A stretch of 64,000 bases of DNA, from positions 106,861 to 170,860 of the forward strand of contig NZ_BMBA01000009.1 of NCBI RefSeq assembly GCF_017312485.1, given 5' to 3'. The position numbers and the translations under genes are program-made. How positions within the stretch are numbered: position 1 is the first letter of the stretch; every line of letters begins with the position of its first letter. Under the pieces are notes generated by a model. The model was not told the origin of the DNA, did not search any database, and worked only from the letters and a program-made list of their open reading frames with translations. Below are positions 18,103 through 25,729 of the stretch, piece by piece. The DNA comes from Clostridium zeae (GTDB lineage: Bacteria > Bacillota > Clostridia > Clostridiales > Clostridiaceae).

Positions 18103-18121
18103 AAATCAAAGTTCTTACGTA
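18093..18121 (+). promoter_or_regulatory. sigI: Putative sigma-I promoter for sigI-rsgI
   Basis: GCCCCC (18093-18098), 19 bases, then CGTA (18118-18121). The spacing is identical to that of the minus-strand motif at 18056-18084. Autoregulation of sigI is established in Bacillus; here it is inferred. A start near 18128 would give a leader of about 230 bases containing the palindrome at 18251-18296. Confidence 0.55.
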
Positions 18122-18250
18122 TAAATAAGTATAGAACTCTTGAAATTTGAGAATATTTTTTAGTATTACTCAATTGTGAAGTTGAAATTTACAAGTAATT
18201 TGAATTAATAAGCTATAATATTATAGGGCTCCTAGCTCATGTGGTGATTC

Positions 18251-18296
18251 ATACATTGTCGAAAATATTCATAATTTAATATTTTCGACAATGTAT
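18251..18296. repeat. Long perfect palindrome in the sigI leader
   Basis: The arms 18251-18269 and 18278-18296 (ATACATTGTCGAAAATATT and its exact complement) form a 19-bp stem with an 8-base loop. Weaker, interrupted pairing continues outward to roughly 18227 and 18320. No T run follows, so it is not a standard terminator. It lies 64 bases upstream of the sigI start. Confidence 0.8.
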
Positions 18297-18359
18297 ATGT
18301 GAAGCTTTCATATAGGAACTCTTTAAAAATTATGAACTCAAGCAGGATGGTGAAAAACT

Positions 18360-19028
18360 ATGAAGGAAGAGTTTTTGATTGAAGATAAGAATAGATTTAT
18401 AGAAGAAAACTTAGGTTTCGTATATAAAACTGCTTCTTTTATATGTAAAAAGCAGTTAGATAGGAAAAATGATGAAGAGTTTAGTATAGCCATAGAGGCT
18501 TTTAACAAGGCATGTGATAATTTTTCTAAAGAAAAAGGGAATTTTTTCTCTTACGCTAAAATAGTAATGCGAAATTCTTTAATTGATTTTTTTAGAAGTT
18601 CTAAAAATATTCCTATTTTATATTTTGAGGAAGAAGAAGGCATGAAAGATATAGATAATACTATATCTTTAGATAAATTTGATAGAGAGCAAGAACAAAA
18701 AAGCAGAGTGGAAGAGATAAATTTATATAAAGAAAAGTTGGAAGAATTTAAAATAAATTTCTATGAGCTTTCTAAAAGCTCACCTAACCATAAGGATACT
18801 CGAGAAGATGTGCTTAATGCAGCACTAATATGCTCTAGGAATGAAGAAATAATGAATATCTTATACGAAACAAAAAAGTTACCTATAGTACGAATTATTG
18901 AACTTACAGGCAGAAATAGAAAGTTTATAGAAAAGTGGAGAAAATATATGATATCATTAATAATTCTACTTTCTAGTAATGAATACATATACCTCAAATC
19001 CTATTTAAATATAAGAAGGAAGGAGTAG
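18360..19028 (+). CDS. sigI: RNA polymerase sigma factor SigI
   Basis: 222 residues of the sigma-I type. Region 2 includes FIEENLGFVYKTASFICKK, EEFSIAIEAFNKACDNF and AKIVMRNSLIDFFRS (core binding and -10 recognition). The C-terminal part (LPIVRIIELTGRNRKFIEKWRKYM) is the sigma-I-specific DNA-binding domain. The immediately following gene encodes an RsgI-type anti-sigma factor, which fixes the identity. In Bacillus this system answers heat and envelope stress; in cellulolytic clostridia paralogues control polysaccharide degradation. The stop is 7 bases before rsgI. Likely autoregulated through the motif at 18093-18121. Confidence 0.88.
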   Translation: MKEEFLIEDKNRFIEENLGFVYKTASFICKKQLDRKNDEEFSIAIEAFNKACDNFSKEKGNFFSYAKIVMRNSLIDFFRSSKNIPILYFEEEEGMKDIDNTISLDKFDREQEQKSRVEEINLYKEKLEEFKINFYELSKSSPNHKDTREDVLNAALICSRNEEIMNILYETKKLPIVRIIELTGRNRKFIEKWRKYMISLIILLSSNEYIYLKSYLNIRRKE

Positions 19029-19035
19029 TAGTATA

Positions 19036-19935
19036 ATGAAAAAGAATGGAGTAGTTGTTGAAACAAAAGGAAGTAAAGTCATATTGCTAACTGAGACTGG
19101 AGAGTTTGCACTTGTAAAAGCTTCTAATATTTTACCTATAAAGGGTGAAATCTACGAAGGTAATATTGTTAGTAGTAATAGTACAATAAAAAGACTTGCA
19201 GTTCTAGCTGCAACCTTCCTAATGATATTTACATTTGGAATAGTAGATTATTATAAGCCTGTAAAAGCAGTCGAATTAGATGCAAATTCAAGAATATTAA
19301 TACAAGCTAATCGTTGGAATAGAGTTGTTAAAGTTGAAGTAGATGATGAAAATTTTAAAGCTGTAGTAGATAAGGTTAAGCTTAATAATATGATTTTAGC
19401 TGATGCTGTAAAAGAGATTGTAAGTGAAGCTAAGAATGAGAAGTTGATAGATTCATATTCGGATATAAATATAACGCCAGTTAAGGGGAAAGTTGATATA
19501 GCACAAGTTACTGAAGATATAAATGAATTGAAAAAACTTGAGATAAGAGAAGATAAGGGCAAGAAGAAAGATCAACAAAAAAATCAGAATGATAACAACA
19601 ACAATGTAAATGAAGATAAGAATTCTATAAATAATAAAACTGAAAATAAAGAAAGTAAACCTTCAAATGATGAAAATAAAAAATCTACTAACGAAGTAGA
19701 TAAAGGCAATAATACAAATGTTGATGGGAATAAAAAAAATAATGATAACAATAAAAATAATGATAACAATAGAAGCAACAATTCAAATCAATCAAATGAA
19801 GAAATAAAAAAAAATAATGGAAATTCAGACAACAAAACTAGTAAAAATACAAATGAAAATAAGTCTAATGGCAATGGGAATAAAAGCAAAAAAGAAAATA
19901 ATAAATCTTACTTAAAGGCAAATGTAAGTGAATAA
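19036..19935 (+). CDS. rsgI: RsgI-type anti-sigma-I factor
   Basis: 299 residues. The N-terminal anti-sigma domain (residues 1-45, NGVVVETKGSKVILLTETGEFALVK) binds SigI in the cytoplasm. One membrane segment spans about residues 54-72, then an extracellular domain (about 78-175). The last 120 residues are a Lys/Asn/Asp/Ser low-complexity tail encoded by AAT/AAA-rich DNA, probably threading the cell wall. In cellulolytic clostridia the RsgI C-terminus is a carbohydrate-binding sensor; none is seen here, so the signal may be envelope stress. Co-transcribed with sigI. Confidence 0.88.
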   Translation: MKKNGVVVETKGSKVILLTETGEFALVKASNILPIKGEIYEGNIVSSNSTIKRLAVLAATFLMIFTFGIVDYYKPVKAVELDANSRILIQANRWNRVVKVEVDDENFKAVVDKVKLNNMILADAVKEIVSEAKNEKLIDSYSDINITPVKGKVDIAQVTEDINELKKLEIREDKGKKKDQQKNQNDNNNNVNEDKNSINNKTENKESKPSNDENKKSTNEVDKGNNTNVDGNKKNNDNNKNNDNNRSNNSNQSNEEIKKNNGNSDNKTSKNTNENKSNGNGNKSKKENNKSYLKANVSE

Positions 19936-19939
19936 TTAC

Positions 19940-19969
19940 AATACCCAGCAGAAATCCTGCTGGGTATTG
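19940..19969. terminator. Hairpin between rsgI and asnS
   Basis: ATACCCAGCAG and CTGCTGGGTAT form an 11-bp stem with a short loop between convergent genes. T runs are weak on both sides, so termination is likely but not certain. Confidence 0.6.
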
Positions 19970-20050
19970 TGATTATCATAAATCTCATAATGAAATTTGT
20001 TTTATTAATTCATATCTCACAATTGAGAATTGAGTTTATAGTTATTTATT

Positions 20051-21442
20051 TTAAAAATCCGCTTGCCCTGTAGTTCTTGGGAAAGGAATTACATCTCTTA
20101 TATTTGACATACCAGTGATGTACATTATTAATCTTTCAAATCCTAAACCGAAACCTGAGTGAACAGTTTCACCATATTTTCTTAATTCAAGATACCACCA
20201 ATAATCCTCTTTGTTAAGTCCAAGTTCTTCAAGTCTTGCTTCGAGCATTTGAAGTCTTTCTTCTCTTTGGCTTCCCCCTATGATTTCACCGATGCCAGGA
20301 ACTAGACAGTCCATTGCAGCAACTGTTTTTCCATCTTCGTTTAATCTCATATAAAAAGCTTTAATTTCTTTAGGATAATTAGTTACAAACACAGGCTTTT
20401 TGAATATTTCTTCAGTTAAATATCTTTCATGCTCAGTCTGTAAGTCTATACCCCACTCTACAGGATAATCAAATTCTTTTCCTGAATTCTTAAGTAATTC
20501 AACTGCTTCTGTATAAGTAACTTTTCCAAAGTCAGAACTGATTATATGATCTAATCTATCTTTTAATCCTTTGTCTATGAATTGGTTAAAGAAGTCAATT
20601 TCTTCAGGACATTCATCCATAACATATTTTATAACATATTTAAGCATTTGTTCTGCTAATTCCATGTCATCTTGAAGATTAGCAAAAGCCATTTCAGGTT
20701 CTATCATCCAGAACTCAGCGGCATGTCTTGCTGTATTTGAGTTTTCCGCTCTAAATGTAGGTCCAAAAGTATATATATTTCTGAAAGCTAAAGCGTAAGA
20801 TTCTCCATTTAGCTGACCTGATACAGTAAGATTAGCTTCTTTTCCGAAAAAGTCCTCGCTGAAATCAATGGTTCCTTCTTTAGTTTTTGGAATGTTGTTT
20901 AAATCCATAGTAGTTAATTTAAACATTTCTCCAGCGCCTTCACAATCACTACCAGTTATTATTGGAGTGTGAACATAGACAAAACTTTGATCTTGGAAGA
21001 ACTTATGTATTGCATAAGCCGCTACAGAACGAACTCTAAAAACAGCTGAAAATGCATTACTTCTAGGTCTTAAATGAGCTATTGTTCTTAAATATTCAAA
21101 AGTATGTCTCTTTTTTTGTAGAGGATAATCAGAAGAGGACATTCCCTCTATTATTATCTCTTCAGCTTGTATTTCAAAAGGCTGTTTTGCATCAGGTGTT
21201 GGCACTAATTTACCTATAACGGAGATTGATGAACTTATCGGTAGCTTAGATACATCCTTGAAATTCGTAATCTTATTATCAAATACCACTTGAACATTTT
21301 TGAAGAATGAGCCATCATTAACTTCTATAAACCCAAAAGCATTTGATGCTCTTAATGTTCTTATCCAACCTGAAATTTTTACACTTTTTTCAATATGCTC
21401 TTCTGTGCTTCTGTATAGAGCTCTAACTAATGTAGTGTCCAT
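20051..21442 (-). CDS. asnS: Asparaginyl-tRNA synthetase
   Basis: 463 residues, class IIb. The N-terminal OB-fold anticodon-binding domain begins [23 protein letters not shown]. Catalytic motif 2 is seen in [27 protein letters not shown], and motif 3 in [25 protein letters not shown] at the C-terminus. The Asn-specific residues and the Pro-Phe-Pro-Arg ending separate it from AspRS. It charges tRNA-Asn in the cytoplasm. ATG 21442 has GTGAGG upstream. A T-box element precedes the gene, so expression should rise when tRNA-Asn is uncharged. Confidence 0.96.
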   Translation of the reverse strand: MDTTLVRALYRSTEEHIEKSVKISGWIRTLRASNAFGFIEVNDGSFFKNVQVVFDNKITNFKDVSKLPISSSISVIGKLVPTPDAKQPFEIQAEEIIIEGMSSSDYPLQKKRHTFEYLRTIAHLRPRSNAFSAVFRVRSVAAYAIHKFFQDQSFVYVHTPIITGSDCEGAGEMFKLTTMDLNNIPKTKEGTIDFSEDFFGKEANLTVSGQLNGESYALAFRNIYTFGPTFRAENSNTARHAAEFWMIEPEMAFANLQDDMELAEQMLKYVIKYVMDECPEEIDFFNQFIDKGLKDRLDHIISSDFGKVTYTEAVELLKNSGKEFDYPVEWGIDLQTEHERYLTEEIFKKPVFVTNYPKEIKAFYMRLNEDGKTVAAMDCLVPGIGEIIGGSQREERLQMLEARLEELGLNKEDYWWYLELRKYGETVHSGFGLGFERLIMYITGMSNIRDVIPFPRTTGQADF

Positions 21443-21522
21443 TATATGACCTCACTTTCTAAATTATATTATTTACGTTTCTAATGTATTTTATAGGTAT
21501 AGTTTACATTTAAGACTAAAAT

Positions 21523-21700
21523 AAAAAAACCTATCAATCCATTAGTATGGACGAAAGGCTATATTTCCACGGTACCATCTAATTTGTCACAATAGATGAC
21601 TTTGCATACAGCACGATAGTGCTTTTAATATAACGGTTTTAACCGGTTAAGCCTAGTAATTTTAACACTTAAACCCTTAAATCATATTTATTTTACACTA
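21523..21700 (-). promoter_or_regulatory. asnS: T-box leader of asnS
   Basis: The minus strand contains AGATGGTACCGTGGAAA, a match to the T-box consensus, with TCATCTA upstream able to pair with TAGATGG as the antiterminator. It is followed by a hairpin (GTCCAT/ATGGAT core) and seven T residues at 21529-21523, the terminator. Upstream, an AGCAC/GTGCT hairpin fits stem III. The stem I region (about 55 bases) looks short for a T-box, and I could not assign the Asn specifier codon with confidence. Confidence 0.85.
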
Positions 21701-21768
21701 ATAGTTTAATAAATGCAATTATTCACTCATAAAATATACAGATATATTGATATTTAAGAGGAAAGCTT

Positions 21769-22218
21769 ATGACTAGTTCAAGCGAAGAGCTATTATTACA
21801 AAAGTATAATAAGATAAATTTTTATAAAAAGATGATTTTATTAAGTACAAGAGAAAATAGTTTAGGGCTTATAAAGGATATCGAAAGGTTAACAGTACAA
21901 ATTGAAGGTATATTAGATTATTATAAGGAAAAAAGCGCAGAAAAACAAGTAGAAAAAGATACTGTAGAAACAGTTTTTTCTTTTAGAACTAGAGAGTTTA
22001 CAATGAAGGAATTATCCGAATATAATGGCGTAGGCGATAATCAGGCTTATATAGCTGTTAATGGAACAGTTTATGATATTACAGGAGAGAGGGTATTAAA
22101 TCAGGTATTAGCTGCTGGTTTTAGACCAGGAACTGACCTTTCAGGACCATTTAATTCAGGAAAACTCAGCAAACAGCTACTGAATAATATAAGAATTGTT
22201 GGTGTTCTAAGAGATTAA
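21769..22218 (+). CDS. Cytochrome-b5-like domain protein lacking histidines
   Basis: 149 residues. Residues 1-60 are charged and helical; from about 73 the sequence fits the cytochrome b5-like fold (FTMKELSEYNGVGDNQAYIAVNGTVYDITG ... PGTDLSGPF ... IVGVLRD). The protein contains no histidine at all, so the two axial heme ligands of classical cytochrome b5 (the HPGG His and its partner) are missing. Tyr residues could serve, as in membrane-associated progesterone-receptor-type proteins, or the domain may not bind heme. Cytoplasmic, no signal peptide. Divergent from asnS and followed by a strong hairpin. Confidence 0.75.
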   Translation: MTSSSEELLLQKYNKINFYKKMILLSTRENSLGLIKDIERLTVQIEGILDYYKEKSAEKQVEKDTVETVFSFRTREFTMKELSEYNGVGDNQAYIAVNGTVYDITGERVLNQVLAAGFRPGTDLSGPFNSGKLSKQLLNNIRIVGVLRD

Positions 22219-22224
22219 GTTAAG

Positions 22225-22257
22225 TGATCATGATATACATTATATATCATGATCATA
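22225..22257. terminator. Perfect hairpin after the b5-like gene
   Basis: TGATCATGATATA and TATATCATGATCA form a 13-bp stem with a 5-base loop between convergent genes. It abuts repeat A copy 2. T runs are short, so terminator strength is uncertain. Confidence 0.6.
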
Positions 22258-22320
22258 TTAATTCTTTGCGTAAGCTCATTGAAGCATCGGATGGATAACT
22301 ACTTAATTTCGACACAGACC
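22258..22320 (+). repeat. Interspersed repeat family A, copy 2
   Basis: About 63 bases closely matching 2057-2119, including GTAAGCTCATT and AAGCATCGGATGG. It lies between the hairpin at 22225 and the stop of the phosphoesterase gene. Confidence 0.7.
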
Positions 22321-22322
22321 CA

Positions 22323-23021
22323 TTATTCGTAACCAGTTTCGTAAGAATGAATTAAGGTTGAAGGAAACTTCTTCATCTCCATGTCTTTCATTATTCTTTT
22401 ATATTCATAGCTCACTTTTCTTATTTCTGCGCGAGTGCTTCTACCTTTAGATATATCTATTATTGCGTAAGTTGAATCTGGGGAACCGTTTTTAGGTTTA
22501 CCTACACTACCACCATTTATTATCATTTTATTTTTCAATTGCTTTACCATAGGCATATGTGTGTGCGCGCATACTAATATATCCTCATCTATTTCGTCTA
22601 CTATAGTATCTAAATCAGGATTATTTTCATATAAGTACTCATCTATTTTATTTGGGCTTCCATGAACGAAAAGTATTTTTCTATTATCAATTTTTAAAGA
22701 TATACTGTCTGGTAAGTTTTCAAGATAGTATTTATTTGAAGCTCTTAATTCTTCTACAGTCCAAGGCAGAGAAAAAGAATTTATATTCGTGTCTCTTATA
22801 TATGTGAAGCCATTATCTACAACAGATGTATCATAGTTTCCTTTTATACATAAAAATCCTCTTCTTTTTACCATAGCTATAACTTCATTTGGCTGAGGCC
22901 CATAACCAACCAAGTCTCCTAAGCAAATCACTGTGTCTACATTTTGAGTATCTATATCTTCAATAACTCTAATCAGAGCATAAAGGTTACTGTGTATATC
23001 TGATATAACTGCAATTCTCAT
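22323..23021 (-). CDS. Calcineurin-like metallophosphoesterase
   Basis: 232 residues with the full metallophosphoesterase motif set: SDIHSN near the N-terminus, GDLVGYGPQPNE, GNYD around residue 80, FVHGSP and CAHTHMP with GGSVGKPKNG. This pattern resembles the YfcE/MJ0936 branch and diadenosine-tetraphosphatase-like cytoplasmic phosphoesterases with a dinuclear metal centre. The substrate cannot be read. ATG 23021 has AGGAGG upstream. Stands alone on the minus strand. Confidence 0.9.
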   Translation of the reverse strand: MRIAVISDIHSNLYALIRVIEDIDTQNVDTVICLGDLVGYGPQPNEVIAMVKRRGFLCIKGNYDTSVVDNGFTYIRDTNINSFSLPWTVEELRASNKYYLENLPDSISLKIDNRKILFVHGSPNKIDEYLYENNPDLDTIVDEIDEDILVCAHTHMPMVKQLKNKMIINGGSVGKPKNGSPDSTYAIIDISKGRSTRAEIRKVSYEYKRIMKDMEMKKFPSTLIHSYETGYE

Positions 23022-23388
23022 TTAGTTTCCTCCTAATTAAAAAACATAAGTATGATTCCATTAAATACATTATACCACTTAATGTATATTCACATCTTCA
23101 TTTGAACAATATTAATAAAGTATTAAAGATTGTTACTATATAAAATTAATTACTGATTTATAACAAAATGCCTTTTGTGAATATATAAGTACATAATACA
23201 TGAAGATAAATATTATGTAACATAACATACATATAGTGGATGATCCAAGGTAATGGATTATCTAGTTCTTTTTGTATATAATTAATATGTAGCTTTAACA
23301 AAAAAGAAATACTCAATTGACTGTGTAAATAAAAATAGTCAAAAAATATACAAATAAGTATTTTATAATTATACAAGGAGAGAGCAGA
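23022..23388. other. Gene-free divergent intergenic region
   Basis: About 370 AT-rich bases between the divergent phosphoesterase and M24 peptidase genes. It must hold both promoters. I see short AT palindromes but no convincing ORF, RNA gene or repeat copy. Confidence 0.5.
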
Positions 23389-24465
23389 ATGAAAGAAAAT
23401 AGATTAAATAAAATATTAGAAGATATGAGTAAAGAGAATCTACATCAAATGATCATAACCTCACCAGCAGCGGTATTTTATCTTACTGGCAAATGGATAG
23501 AATCAGGTGAAAGACTATTAGCTTTATATATAAATACAAGAGGAGATAGAAAGCTTGTAATCAATGAGCTTTTTCCTATACATGAAAACTTAGGGCTAGA
23601 TTTGGTTTGGTATAATGACACACAAGATCCGATTTCAGCGCTTTGCAATATTATAGATAAAACATGCTCAATAGGAATTGACAAGAACTGGCAGGCACAT
23701 TTCTTAATTAGACTTATGGAAAAGGATGCAGCAGCAGGTTTTGTAAATGGATCACCTATTATAGATAAAGCGAGAACAATTAAAGACGCGGAAGAGATTG
23801 AGCTTATGAGAAAAGCATCTGCTATAAATGATAGAGTCATGGGCAAAGTCGTAAACAGATTTTCAAAGGATAAGAGTGAAAAAGCTATTAGTAGCATATT
23901 AAGTGAACTATATGAAGAAGAAAAAACTCAAGGATTTTCTTTTACACCTATAGTAGCATATGGTGCTAATGGAGCAGATCCTCATCATGAAACTGATGCA
24001 TCTATGGTAAAGCTAGGAGATAGTATAATAATAGATACAGGTTGTAGAAACGAATTTTACTGTTCAGACATGACTAGAACTTTCTTCTGTGGAGAGCCTT
24101 CTGAAGAAGCAAGAAAAGTTTATGAAATTGTTCTTGAAGCTAACTTGGCTGGCATAAGAAAGGTTAAACCAGGCGCTAGATTTTGTGATATAGATAAGGC
24201 TGCTAGAGATGTGATAGAAGGATATGGGTATGGGAAGTATTTTACTCACAGGACAGGACATTCAATAGGTATTGAAGTTCATGATTTTGGTGACGTAAGC
24301 TCTGTTAATAAAGAGGAAGTGAAGCCAGGTATGATATTCTCAATTGAGCCAGGAATTTATCTTCATAATAATGTTGGTGTTAGAATTGAGGATTTAGTAT
24401 TAGTAACAGAAGATGGATGTGAAGTACTTAATGGTTATCCAAAAGATTTAATTGTCATAAAGTAG
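23389..24465 (+). CDS. M24 (Xaa-Pro aminopeptidase-like) peptidase
   Basis: 358 residues. The creatinase-type N-terminal domain (residues 1-125) precedes a pita-bread catalytic domain with the five metal ligands visible: IIDTGCRNEFYCSDMTRTF (two Asp), THRTGHSIGIEVHD (His), FSIEPGIY (Glu) and GVRIEDLV (Glu). It is a cytoplasmic dipeptidase or aminopeptidase acting on X-Pro bonds. Ribosome site AAGGAGAG before ATG 23389. Downstream is a short Spo0E-like gene after 75 bases. Confidence 0.92.
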   Translation: MKENRLNKILEDMSKENLHQMIITSPAAVFYLTGKWIESGERLLALYINTRGDRKLVINELFPIHENLGLDLVWYNDTQDPISALCNIIDKTCSIGIDKNWQAHFLIRLMEKDAAAGFVNGSPIIDKARTIKDAEEIELMRKASAINDRVMGKVVNRFSKDKSEKAISSILSELYEEEKTQGFSFTPIVAYGANGADPHHETDASMVKLGDSIIIDTGCRNEFYCSDMTRTFFCGEPSEEARKVYEIVLEANLAGIRKVKPGARFCDIDKAARDVIEGYGYGKYFTHRTGHSIGIEVHDFGDVSSVNKEEVKPGMIFSIEPGIYLHNNVGVRIEDLVLVTEDGCEVLNGYPKDLIVIK

Positions 24466-24540
24466 GCTAAAATAAAAATCACTCCACTATGTTTAAGATT
24501 TACATTAAATGTAAAAAATATAGATGGAGGTGTTAGTTAG

Positions 24541-24723
24541 ATGGACGAGAAGACTTTACTAAACAATATAACTAATATTAGAGAAAAATTAGAAAAACTA
24601 ATTAAAGCTAGCGAAAAAGATCTTGTATCTCAAGATATAATAGAAGTTGGCAATGAATTTAACGAAGCACTAAATATATACAATAGATTTATAAGTAGAA
24701 CACCTAATGAACAAAAAGGTTGA
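24541..24723 (+). CDS. Spo0E-like small protein with degenerate motif
   Basis: 60 residues, ATG 24541 with GGAGG 10 bases upstream. Two predicted helices (INIREKLEKLI-type and EVGNEFNEALNIYNRF) reproduce the helical hairpin of Spo0E-family aspartyl-phosphate phosphatases. Those proteins remove phosphate from Spo0A~P and restrain sporulation, using an SQELD motif. Here the aligned positions read GNEFN, with Asn where the family has the key Asp; an SQD triplet lies slightly earlier. So it is a Spo0E relative whose activity is doubtful. Followed at once by a terminator. Confidence 0.55.
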   Translation: MDEKTLLNNITNIREKLEKLIKASEKDLVSQDIIEVGNEFNEALNIYNRFISRTPNEQKG

Positions 24724-24753
24724 TGGCATTAATTGTAGCCATCAACCTTTTTT
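24716..24753 (+). terminator. Terminator after the Spo0E-like gene
   Basis: AAAAAGGTTGATGGC pairs with GCCATCAACCTTTTT; the left arm overlaps the last codons of the gene. Confidence 0.85.
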
Positions 24754-24781
24754 ACTGCTATTCAGTAAAAAATTAAAATTT

Positions 24782-24830
24782 ATTCGCCTGCCAAGTTTTC
24801 CTCATATGCATTCGGAAAGGCAGATGCGCA
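24782..24830 (+). repeat. Hairpin-forming repeat family C, copy 1
   Basis: Starts ATTCGCCTG and can fold: CGCCTGCC with GGCAGATGCG (one bulge) and TTTTCC with GGAAA around a CATATGCATT loop. The first 20 bases match the last 20 of the window with three differences. Non-coding, between two convergent terminators. Confidence 0.55.
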
Positions 24831-24868
24831 AAAAAACTTGCTGAAGAAGGTCACTTCAGCAAGTTTTG
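24830..24868 (-). terminator. Terminator of the deoB-punA operon
   Basis: On the minus strand AACTTGCTGAAG and CTTCAGCAAGTT form a 12-bp stem followed by seven T residues, three bases past the punA stop. Confidence 0.9.
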
Positions 24869-24870
24869 TA

Positions 24871-25689
24871 TTATAGATTTTTTATTATGTTTGTCATAAG
24901 TGATATGAAGTTATCTCTTACTAGGGCAGAAGTTTCCATTACCTCTACATGGCTTAATGGTTGTTTTAATATTCCTGCAGCCATATTTGTAAGACAAGAA
25001 ATACCTAGAACCTTTATTTTGCTGTGATTTGCTATTATAACTTCAGGAACGGTGGACATACCTACAGCATCACCACCTAAGATTCTTGCCATTTTTATCT
25101 CGGCAGGGGTTTCATAAGTTGGGCCACTAAACATAGCGTATACGCCTTCTTTTATATCTATATTTAATGAATTTGCAACTTCTTTTGCTTTATTAATAAG
25201 TTCACCGTTATAAGCTTCAGACATATCTGGAAAACGAGTTCCAAAAGAATCAAGATTTTTACCTATTAAAGGATTAGTTCCTGAAAGATTTATATGATCA
25301 TTTATAATCATAAGATCACCAGGTTTAAAGTTTGTATTTACAGCACCTGCCGCATTAGTTACAATGATTGTGTCTATACCTAAAAGTTTCATAACTCTTA
25401 CAGGAAAAGTCACTTGCTCCATGGCATAGCCTTCATAATAATGGAATCTACCTTGCATAGCAACCACTTGCTTTCCTTGAAACATGCCTATTACTAATCG
25501 ACCAGCATGACCTTCTACAGTTGATACTGGAAAGTTTGGTAGTTCATTATAGTTATAATATTCAGCATCCTCTATCATATCAGCAATACTGCCCAAGCCA
25601 GATCCTAAAATTAATCCTATTTGCGGCTTGTATTTGCTTTTAGATAAAATAAATTCAGCCGAATCTTGTATTTTCTTAGTTAAATCCAT
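24871..25689 (-). CDS. punA: Purine-nucleoside phosphorylase (PNP-I, inosine/guanosine type)
   Basis: 272 residues of the trimeric PNP family: phosphate-binding GSGLGSIAD at the N-terminus, STVEGHAGRL, QGRFHYYEGY, VTNAAGAVN (base-binding region) and SGPTYETPAEI with MSTVPEVI further on. It splits inosine or guanosine with phosphate into base plus ribose-1-phosphate. The deoB gene lies 40 bases upstream on the same strand and supplies the next step, conversion of ribose-1-phosphate to ribose-5-phosphate. Confidence 0.94.
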   Translation of the reverse strand: MDLTKKIQDSAEFILSKSKYKPQIGLILGSGLGSIADMIEDAEYYNYNELPNFPVSTVEGHAGRLVIGMFQGKQVVAMQGRFHYYEGYAMEQVTFPVRVMKLLGIDTIIVTNAAGAVNTNFKPGDLMIINDHINLSGTNPLIGKNLDSFGTRFPDMSEAYNGELINKAKEVANSLNIDIKEGVYAMFSGPTYETPAEIKMARILGGDAVGMSTVPEVIIANHSKIKVLGISCLTNMAAGILKQPLSHVEVMETSALVRDNFISLMTNIIKNL

Positions 25690-25729
25690 AATTTCACCTC
25701 AAGTAATATTATTTAATTATTATTAATTG

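Noticed and set aside
19584..19781. Leu/Ser-rich antisense frame opposite rsgI
   Set aside because: It is the complement of the AAT/AAA low-complexity tail of RsgI, with no ribosome site.
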